From NCBI GenBank assembly GCA_025529335.1, contig JAMYHX010000033.1:100945-164944 (forward strand): a stretch of 64,000 bases of DNA. Direction: 5' to 3'. This stretch comes from Rhizopus sp. PT2906. Lineage: Eukaryota; Mucoromycota; Mucoromycetes; Mucorales; Rhizopodaceae. Shown here piece after piece: positions 57,114 through 64,000 of the stretch. Under the pieces are notes generated by a model. The model ran no database searches. It was not told the origin of the DNA and saw only the letters and a program-made list of their open reading frames with translations. The position numbers and the translations under genes were made by a program. Positions within the stretch are counted from its first letter, which is position 1, and each line of letters begins with the position of its first letter.

Positions 57114-57281
57114 CTAATTACTCTGATCAGCTGCCATAAAATGCTTCTTTATTATTTTTTGTACTTGTTCTCTAGTGATGGGATATCCTTTATAAAAGAA
57201 TTCTTGTTTTTGACCTGTCGGTGGACTCCATTCATAAATGATTTTTTCGTCATCGACTTCTTCGATTTGCTCTGGTTCCAT
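57114..57281 (-). CDS. 55-residue small protein or upstream ORF of TEX1
   Basis: A complete ATG-to-TAG frame of 55 codons without introns. The product is acidic at the start (MEPEQIEEVDDEKIIYEW), with a middle SPPTGQKQEFFYKGYPITRE and an amphipathic end VQKIIKKHFMA. The sequence looks like a real folded peptide, not random. It ends 9 bp before the TEX1 start codon, too close for a separate promoter, so the two could share one mRNA or the small protein could be an independent gene whose 3' UTR overlaps TEX1. Family not recognised. Confidence 0.5.
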   Translation of the reverse strand: MEPEQIEEVDDEKIIYEWSPPTGQKQEFFYKGYPITREQVQKIIKKHFMAADQSN

Positions 57282-58141
57282 ATTGCTTTTTTAAAATAAA
57301 CACACACACAAAAATTGATGAACCCTTCAGTCTTGATTGCCTCAAAAAAATTACTTGCGGAGTATACATTTGCCAAGCGTAAGTTTCTTTCATTATTACA
57401 CTTTTTATTCGTATGAGTCGGCACAAAGAAGATAACTCAAGAATAACATCGTTTTTATCTTGATTTTTATCCTAGAGATTATCTGTGGTTCCTTCAGGAT
57501 TTAGCTACGAAGCAAAGAGATGCTTTATTATAGATCAGAGATAAAATTACAATCATTTTGCTGCTGATTCTTAAAAATATGCAAACGGTAGATACAAAAA
57601 GACATTTTACATTGAGTAGCTCGTTGAATATAAAGGGACAGACATGGATTTCTTGTAATTTCATGCTATAAGCAAGTTCTATTGCTTGGATCATTAACAA
57701 AAAGAGGCTTTTTTTAACAACAATATGTTGATAAATATTATAATTGATCAATATTGTATTATTTTGTCTTTCTTTCTTTAAAAAAAAAACTTTGACGAAA
57801 CCTGGTTCTAGGTTAAGAATGGCCAATTTATCTGGACACCTTGGTTCTTTGGGCCCTTACAAGCTTCTATCTCACTCCTCCTGTTCTGCTGCAAAGAGAC
57901 AGACTGGTTATTGGTTTCCCAAGGTCGAATGGTTTTCTCTTTTGACCCTGTCCTTACTCTAAGGTGGTGGATGAAGTTAAATTCGTTTTGCTGCTCCTGT
58001 TCCTACTGCTAAAGTGGCGTCTCTTTTGAGACAAGTGGTTTTTTAATTAAAGTGGACGCCCTCGTTCAATTACTCTATTTATCAGCAATTAATTCTACAT
58101 AAAGTGTTTCTTTATTAAATAATGAATTTGTGGTTGAGAAT
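57282..58141. other. Spacer with possible short coding pieces
   Basis: At 57318-57533 a two-exon 38-codon frame can be drawn (see findings). Around 57820-58060 short frames such as MANLSGHLGSLGPYKLLSHS and, after a shift, FAAPVPTAKVASLLRQVV suggest a frameshifted relic of a small protein. Neither is firmly supported. Confidence 0.35.
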
Positions 58142-59637
58142 TTACACATGAACGAATGTTGAACTTTGTTTATTAGTCGCACGCGATACTCTTGACAACA
58201 CAATAATAAAGCTCAACAGTATACAGATGAAAGCAATGTTTGCAGTAATTGCCATTGTATGTGTATCATTCTCGGTGAACTCGATCATCTCTTCATCATC
58301 TCGCACTGGTTCGTCTAGCATAGCACGAGGTCTAGTAAACTCATCAAGAGGACGTGGCTCCCAATGGGGATTATATGGACGTCCGAGAGAGATGTAGCTC
58401 CACTTCCCTCCAGGCTGACAACTATCATCTACTAAAAATCGTTCGGATTCGTCTTTATATACATCAGAACCGGCTGTATGTCTATTCTTCCACCACGGCA
58501 GTACTCCTCGACATATAGAGCAGTAGTCAGACCTTTTCTTGTGAGCAATCGTGTCACTCCAGTTGCTAATAAATGCAGGTTCTAATCGATCATTTGCAGC
58601 TATTTTCAATGCATCTCGTCTAAATGATAAATATTCGAGGTATGCAGTATCATTTTTATCTAGGTAGTTTATGTAGTCTGCTAGATCTTTTGGATCAGGG
58701 TATGCGTCCATATAAATAACTGATCTATTCGTAGGAAGATAGCCCTCGTAACTTGAAGGACCGTCAACAATAGGCACTGCAGACATCATGAAAGTATCGT
58801 ATAATTTCTCTGTGACTATAGAAATCGATTATATAATTGACTTCAACTCTTAAAAAAGGGAAAAGTTTACCATAATCCTCACAGTTGGCGTTTTCAATTG
58901 CCAAGTAAAATTTATATTCAGCCATCAGTTCTTCTCTCGACTTGCCTTTTGGGAACTCTTGATTGTTCAGACACTCTCCATAACTGTCAACTTGAATATG
59001 GTTCATGAGTTCACTAACATAATTTTCTCGGCCACTGGTAGCTCGACAATTTCGAGCAATCCAAAGGATGGGTGCTTTCTTAGTTTTTGTTTCCATAAAG
59101 TCGTGAGGTAATGGTCTGTTGACTACGTCCATGATGCTAGGTGAGAAATAGGTAAAGAAGAAGGTGGATCTGAAGTTGTATGTTGCTAGGTAATCATAGT
59201 TCTTCATTTGTTCTGGATTTGTTCTAAAGGGAGCGGTTATAGGCGATTCTAACGTCTCTAGGATCCTCGGTTGATTATCAATGCCTAATGTATGATTGTA
59301 GATCAATATTTATCTTTAATAAACAAGGCTCCTCGCGCATACGTGGAGGAAATGCATCATAGTGAATATCAGCCGCATGAAAGATGAGTCCACTCGCTTT
59401 TTGCCAATGATCGGTTGAGCTTGTTAGTGTGCACCATGTGGTTTGGTCAGTCAAGTTGAATATATATCCATCCGGTATTGGACAGTCTCTTCCGATATCT
59501 TTGTCTGTGTCTTTATCAAACGGACGTTTTAGTTGAAGGCTTGAACTGAGCAACTATTGGGGTTATATACCAAATTTTCTGTGTCCAAACCAGTTAGTGT
59601 AATAAACTAGCTTGACTGGTGGAATTACAGTTGCCAT
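58142..59637 (-). CDS. GT10 alpha-1,3-fucosyltransferase-like protein, 5' end irregular
   Basis: Glycosyltransferase family 10 enzyme, expected to transfer fucose from GDP-fucose in the Golgi. Exons 59325-59553, 58871-59284 and 58142-58815 close in frame (about 438 residues). Family motifs: MKNYDYLATYNFRSTFFFTYF (acceptor region with YDY), then FYLAIENANCEDYVTEKLYD across the last splice site, the GDP-fucose-binding signature, and VPIVDGPSSYEGYLP. A C-terminal hydrophobic helix (ITANIAFICILLSFIIVL) is unusual because most GT10 enzymes have an N-terminal anchor. A further family-like segment (VKLVYYTNWFGHRKF) lies in the same frame at 59571-59637, but two stop codons in an 18-nt stretch (59554-59571) separate it from the rest. 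The gene may be damaged at its 5' end or the first exons are mis-modelled. Confidence 0.78.
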
Positions 59638-60354
59638 AGAAACAAGTTTATGGGTTGCGATCTAGAAATGAATAATTGAATAAAAAAAGGAACTGCCAAG
59701 GAAATTACCACGGGATTTGAATATTAAGGAAAGCAAGCCCTGTGTAACACTGAAACCCTCTTAGTCTATCCAATGTCTACATTTCAAAATAGAGAGTGTT
59801 GTTGTATGAGACAGGTAGACAAGCAAAGAAAAAAAGAAAGAGAGAGAATGAGAGAAATAACTATATATGCAAAGCCGATTTGAAAGGTACACAGATACTG
59901 ATACCGATCTATGAGAAAACCCCGGAACTGTCTGACATTCTTATGTCAAAAAGATGTTAAATAGACACAGACATTTGATTATTGGACTTGGAGTTCACTA
60001 CTCTGTTTTTGGGATTGATAAAAGCTTATCATTACAAGTAAACAATGGTATCCCCTGAAGTAGTGGGCTCCGCTTGTAAAAAATTCAATGTTTGACTGAG
60101 TAACAAACTAAAGGCGCTCTTTCCAATTAAGGCAAACCGTATCTGTCTTATCCCCAAAGCTTGCTACTCTGAATGGATGAACAAGTGGCAAAGTATTGCT
60201 TTGGGACGATAGTTTCAAATAAATATCAGCGACGTATTCAATTACTTTCAAGGATTTGAAATAATATCTTTGTTGTTTATTTGTGTTTATTTGTTTATTT
60301 ACAAAACAAAAAAGGGGGAGCCTTTTTCTCTTTTTTTTTCTTTTTGGTATTCAA
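59638..60354. other. Divergent intergenic region (GT10 / HNH gene)
   Basis: No supported gene. A purine-rich GA tract lies at 59823-59855. An X-box-like GTTGCCATAGAAAC overlaps the putative GT10 start region at 59631-59644. Confidence 0.4.
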
Positions 60355-61520
60355 ATGAGCCTTGAAGACAACATACAAAAACAACAAGTAGATGAAGAGG
60401 AAATATTTTATACTCCACCTAGTTCACCCATTCTGAATGGTCAATCAACTTCTACAGTCTCAGATATATCAAAGTTGAGCTTTGTCACCTTGAATGAAGC
60501 AATCACAGCAAAGAGTCTCTCCATTGCGATTAAAAGTGAGACATCTTTGTCACGCTATTATGATTCAAGGGTCAAAGCAAGAACTTTTGAAGCATATGTT
60601 TGGGACTATAAAAAGGTTGATCATTTGAATGTTCGTGAAGGTGAATCTTATCCCCTCTTTTCACCAGAGTGGTACGCACTCAAAAGACGAGAGTTTTTTA
60701 AAAATATCATGATGGTAAGTTATACTAGACAAGAGATATAGCATTGAGCTCACCAAAGTAATAGCGACATGGTGACCATTGTATTGAATGTGGTGTTCTA
60801 ACAGCTAACAGTCGGGAGAGAAACCTTCAAGCTTACAAAGAACCATCTACCCGAAGACGTAGAGGCCCACTTTGCTTGGGATGTCATCGGTAAAAAAAAG
60901 CAAATAGGAAACATAGGATACAGAAATGATACATCATCAAAAATAGAGAGTGGGTTGACTCTCTCTCTTTTGATATAGTAATTTCTGTTGTATGTTTCCT
61001 CATCAAATATACTAAAAAATATATATCGACAATTATATTTTTTTATAGCCTTTTTAACTTTCCCAAAAACTTGAATGATGAAATTGGCCTGATAGAATAC
61101 CTTCTGACAGGAAATCTGCCTCCTGATGAAGATGTTGTCCGACACGTACCAGTGACAGAAATCATTAGTATATTCAGGAGAAGAACGAAGCAAATTTACA
61201 CTAGGACAACAAAACGCTTTGGAAGTAACGTGAGCACTGTTGAATATTATCAACTAATGCTACTCGCTAATAAAAGTGACATGCGATGCGCTGTCACCGA
61301 TTGTAGAACCTATATTGCACCACCAGATTCCAATCGTTACTGGGCCCTCTCTTATGATCATATTATACCATTATCCAAAGGAAACAGGTCCTCCTCTGAA
61401 TTGGATAACTTACAAGTTGTATGCAGCATTATCAATTGCGTCAAGGGCAACCTCTCTGACAAGCAAGTACACGATTGGTGGCTTCGATTCAAATCTGCCA
61501 AGTCAAAAAAGCAATACTAA
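60355..61520 (+). CDS. HNH endonuclease-domain protein
   Basis: Three exons, 60355-60714, 60805-60889 and 60979-61520, close in frame to 328 residues. The N-terminal 120 residues resemble no known domain (YTPPSSPILNGQ, SPEWYALKRREFFKNI). The C-terminal domain is an HNH nuclease: CAVTDC zinc pair, then SYDHIIPLSKGNRSS (DH core), LDNLQVVC (Asn) and CSIINCVKGN (second zinc pair). The spacing is that of McrA/HNH-1 proteins. An alternative acceptor at 61048 would put exon 3 out of frame, so I used the ATAG at 60978. It sits at the edge of a region full of transposon relics and could be a domesticated or element-derived nuclease. Confidence 0.66.
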
Positions 61521-61684
61521 TCATTCAATAGCATATCTATGGAGCTTGTGTCAAAAGAAATTTTCTCTCTCTCTTTCTTTCTCTCTTTTCTCCTTAGCTT
61601 GTAAATTTGATTACTTATTACCCTCTTCATCTTTCTTAAAGAATATTTTATGAAGAAAGATTAAAACTCATCAAAACAAAGTAT
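61521..61684. other. 3' flank of the HNH gene
   Basis: Pyrimidine-rich, with CT repeats near 61565-61595. No gene. Confidence 0.4.
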
Positions 61685-62060
61685 AGCCTTAGAAAGGCAG
61701 TGCAGAAGAACTCTGCAACTTTCGTAAAGATTTCTTGGCCATGTTGCAGGCTCACAGACAAACAATGTATGCTCGGTTGTTTCGCGCATATGACAATACT
61801 GACAAAAGTCGTCTTGTACTTGTTGTAGAATTATACGTCAAAGAGTGGTTTTACTGGATATCTTGTCAAAAGTTAGTCTATAGCAGAGTATTGCATAGGA
61901 CTGGTGAAGAACTGGCTCCACTTGTGTGTAGAAATAGCGGGAAGATGTGGTGGTCCTGAAAGGAGTTTTGGTCTGTTTGTGATGGTCTATCTCAAGATAT
62001 TGTTGTTTAAGGAAAGAATCAACTTATCATCAAGGCGGAGGCGTGAGAGAACTGGCTGAA
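61685..62060 (-). pseudogene. LINE-type retrotransposon fragment (C-terminal zinc-binding part)
   Basis: The minus-strand frame across this region reads through with one stop. It includes QQVQDDFCQYCHMRETTEHT then LFVCEPATW, a C-x2-C-x7-H-x4-C motif of the zf-RVT type found after the reverse transcriptase domain of non-LTR retrotransposons. An upstream part (PVLHQSYAILCYRLTFDKI) is compatible with the thumb/connection region. Reverse transcriptase motifs themselves are not visible. The segment is a decayed 3' fragment, as is common for LINE insertions. Confidence 0.5.
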
Positions 62061-63064
62061 TATCTGTCGAGCTTGGACTGGTCATAGGTTCCTGGTGCGT
62101 AGATACTAAACGTATCCAGAAAAATTCATGGCACTGAAGGTAAACCTGAAGAAATTCTGTACGAATCTTTTCACAGAATGCTTAGATACAAACACTCATG
62201 GCGACTTCGATAGTGAAAAAGATTAGAAGCAAAACCCAGTATAAAGAAATCTGCAATCTTCGTAGTGCGAGTAAAGTGACTAATGACATTATCTCCTTGT
62301 ATGTGACAGACGTCAATCAACGGTAGGCTAAAGCAAGTATCCTGAGACAAGGCTGGATTTAGCGATACATCACGCGGACAGCAGTCTATAGTTTGAAATA
62401 AAAGAGAAAAAGGACGAAACTGGTCAACGGGCGATCAAGACGATGTATTGTTTTTTCAATACTCTTTTATATGTTCTTTTCATAAAAAAAAATAGAAGCG
62501 TTGTATAATCAGTCCATTAGTCAAGGTTTTTTTTAAACAAAATAACATATTCAACCATGCTCAGGAGAGTTAAAATGGCCATAAGAAGATATTCCTTTGG
62601 AATGCTTCCTTTGCGGATTTGAATTAGTTTTATAGAGAAGATTTAATGCTCCCAGTATGTCTTTAAATGGTGACGCTGCTTGCAAGGCTCGTCTATTTTT
62701 TTTTAGTTCATCTTCAACTTGGCTCTAGTAGTCTTACTTTCCCTGGTACCGACAAGGGACTTGTCACAATGACAGGTACAGTGGCCATTTCCATAGAATT
62801 CACTTACAACGACAACGGTAAGCTTTTATAGTTAATTGTTCATGTTCATTTATTAACGCATTACAGATCCTTCCACAGATGACTCCTATTTTAAGCTGGA
62901 ACTTACAAATTTCAAAGACGGAAGCATTTGACAGACTATATTCATAAGAACGACGATATATTTTTAGACAGCTGCCGACTGTAAATGGCGCTTTTCAATG
63001 TGTTAATCAGGAGTGTCCTTCTGTTCTCGCTGATAAAGCTACGCATGTCCGTGACATTTTAAGT
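62061..63064. other. Decayed sequence between LINE and Crypton relics
   Basis: Many short broken frames and a composition less AT-rich than ordinary spacer. Possibly further transposon remains. Nothing identifiable. Confidence 0.4.
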
Positions 63065-63720
63065 TCTATGGAGATAGGTTTATCATTGTATCAGAGTTAA
63101 CAATATACAGTGAAGGCTTAAATTGAAAATTGCCAAAGGAGTATACTATAACAAGCCCTTAGCCTATGCAACACACTACACAGCAACCACCCGTGCTCTC
63201 AATGTCTATTCCATTAGTATAAGCAAGAAAATCCATGCGGGCCGTGGTAATGGGGCTCAGCATGCTGAAATAGACGAAGCAATAGAAGATCAACTGCGTC
63301 GGGAAGGTCGTTGGAATATGCAGAGCATGGAAAATTGCTACTTGATGTCGTTGCCTCGTACATCCATTCGAATTATTAATGGCTTCTCCGGCAACAAAGG
63401 CGATTACTGGCTCCCAAGAAGTAATGTTTGCCCACCAGAAGGTCTTCAAAGGAAGACGTTCCCCAAAGTGGACGAGTGGCTGGAGCGTATGCAATACCGC
63501 AGTTGCGAATATTCAACCTGTGCTGAAGTGTTCCTATCCCTGCTCATCACTATGCGAAGAATCATTTTGCAAGATGCTGTAATGTTTCGTGTGGAACACC
63601 ATGAAAGTCCGTTTTTCAGGAGAGCTCCATAACAGTTGCCGAGGCAGTACAGATATTAGAAGGAAAGCGACAAGAAAGTAAATGATCACTCGGTAAGCTG
63701 ACAAAGAAGCTACGCAAACA
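63065..63720 (+). pseudogene. Crypton tyrosine-recombinase (Ndc10-domain) relic
   Basis: The 169-codon frame at 63123-63632 matches the C-terminal part of the Ndc10 domain 2 / Crypton tyrosine recombinase family. It contains THYTATTRALNVYSISISKK then IHAGRGNGAQHAEID, with the HxxR catalytic block HAGR, the following REGRWNMQSMENCYLMSLPR (GRW block and candidate catalytic Tyr in NCYL), and FPKVDEWLERM. Upstream at 63095-63130 stops break the frame, and at about 63625 a frameshift leads into TVAEAVQILEGKRQE and the tail LTKKLRKQQ-stop. The N-terminal half, including the first catalytic Arg, is not recognisable. It is inactive but its termini may still be defined. Confidence 0.65.
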
Positions 63721-64000
63721 ACAATAAAAGTCATAATGTTATCATTATCTTTTTTGATATATACCGTAATTTTACATTACAGTGATTATTATCCAAACTG
63801 CTTCATAATGATGCATATGAAGTAATCATTAAGCTGTTGTTTCCTTGGATTATCAGAGACTAAGAAAGGTGCGTCAAATGAATATGAAAGTAATCATTTT
63901 ATTAAGATTAAAGAACAAAAAGTCAAAGTGTGGGAGTAACAAAATGAAGTTTTTATTAGAGTAAGCAATAGTTTGATTTCCAAAGAGAGAGAGTTTTGAG
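63721..64000. other. Downstream flank of the Crypton relic
   Basis: The shared Crypton 3' sequence runs to about 63770. Beyond it is AT-rich sequence with no supported gene up to the window end. Confidence 0.45.

Noticed and set aside
57744..57962. 72-codon plus-strand ORF (SGHLGSLGPYKLLSHS...)
   Set aside because: It starts in a poly-T/A stretch and its apparent continuation lies in another frame. At best it is a frameshifted relic, so it is mentioned only in the spacer entry.
60964..61050. Frameshift between exons 2 and 3 of the HNH gene
   Set aside because: Using the acceptor at 61048 breaks the frame, but the upstream ATAG acceptor at 60978 keeps it fully open, so no frameshift needs to be assumed.
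1..64000. CRISPR arrays, rRNA genes, tRNA genes, secondary-metabolite cluster
   Set aside because: No spaced direct repeats, rRNA segments, convincing tRNA cloverleaf signals or clustered biosynthetic enzymes were seen by eye. A covariance-model scan was not possible here, so single tRNAs could have been missed.

Overview
The window is nuclear DNA of a filamentous fungus, most likely an early-diverging Mucoromycota (Mucorales-like) genome. The grounds are dense genes, many short GT-AG introns (mostly 40-70 nt), AT-rich spacers, and protein families typical of fungi (ERG28, OPI1, UGO1, ATG11 C-terminal domain, SPX-VTC proteins, Ndc10/Crypton-type recombinase). No ribosomal RNA, tRNA, CRISPR or prokaryote-like operon was seen. 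The species cannot be named from sequence alone. Exon coordinates were worked out by hand from splice signals and frame closure, so single-base errors are possible.

Layout. 0-10.7 kb: 3' end of an NAD-isocitrate dehydrogenase subunit, a peroxisomal NUDT19-like Nudix hydrolase, a MITE copy with decayed coding sequence, a small unknown gene, a serine esterase overlapping tail-to-tail with a prenylcysteine oxidase, a UGO1-like mitochondrial carrier and a Tra2-like SR protein. 10.7-19 kb: the second MITE copy, a TatD nuclease, beta-adaptin, ERG28, then a transposon graveyard with a Tc1/mariner fragment and a Fanzor (eukaryotic TnpB) fragment. 19-26 kb: an OPI1-like regulator with a palindromic RFX-like box upstream, a small secreted protein, SGF11, a PRL-type phosphatase and malic enzyme. 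26-42 kb: a gene-poor 2.6 kb stretch with a possible solo LTR, a mitochondrial PPR protein, the 16-exon ATG11 gene, a rhodanese-dual-specificity phosphatase, two unassigned genes and a TAPT1/EMP65 membrane protein.

42-54.5 kb: a large unassigned low-complexity protein followed by three same-strand SPX-VTC-DUF202 genes. One keeps the polyphosphate polymerase residues (Vtc4-like), one is strongly degenerate and one is intermediate, so the cluster could supply several subunits of a vacuolar polyphosphate polymerase. 54.7-64 kb: a membrane coiled-coil protein, THO subunit TEX1 with a 55-codon ORF nine bases upstream, a GT10 fucosyltransferase with an odd 5' end, an HNH nuclease gene, then a terminal graveyard with a LINE C-terminal fragment and a Crypton tyrosine-recombinase fragment. 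The 3' end of the Crypton recurs near 4 kb.

Functional links are loose, as expected in a fungal chromosome. Membrane lipid and organelle functions recur (ERG28, OPI1, PCYOX, ATG11, adaptin, EMP65, VTC), but there is no biosynthetic cluster. The most notable things are the VTC tandem array and the varied set of mobile-element remains.
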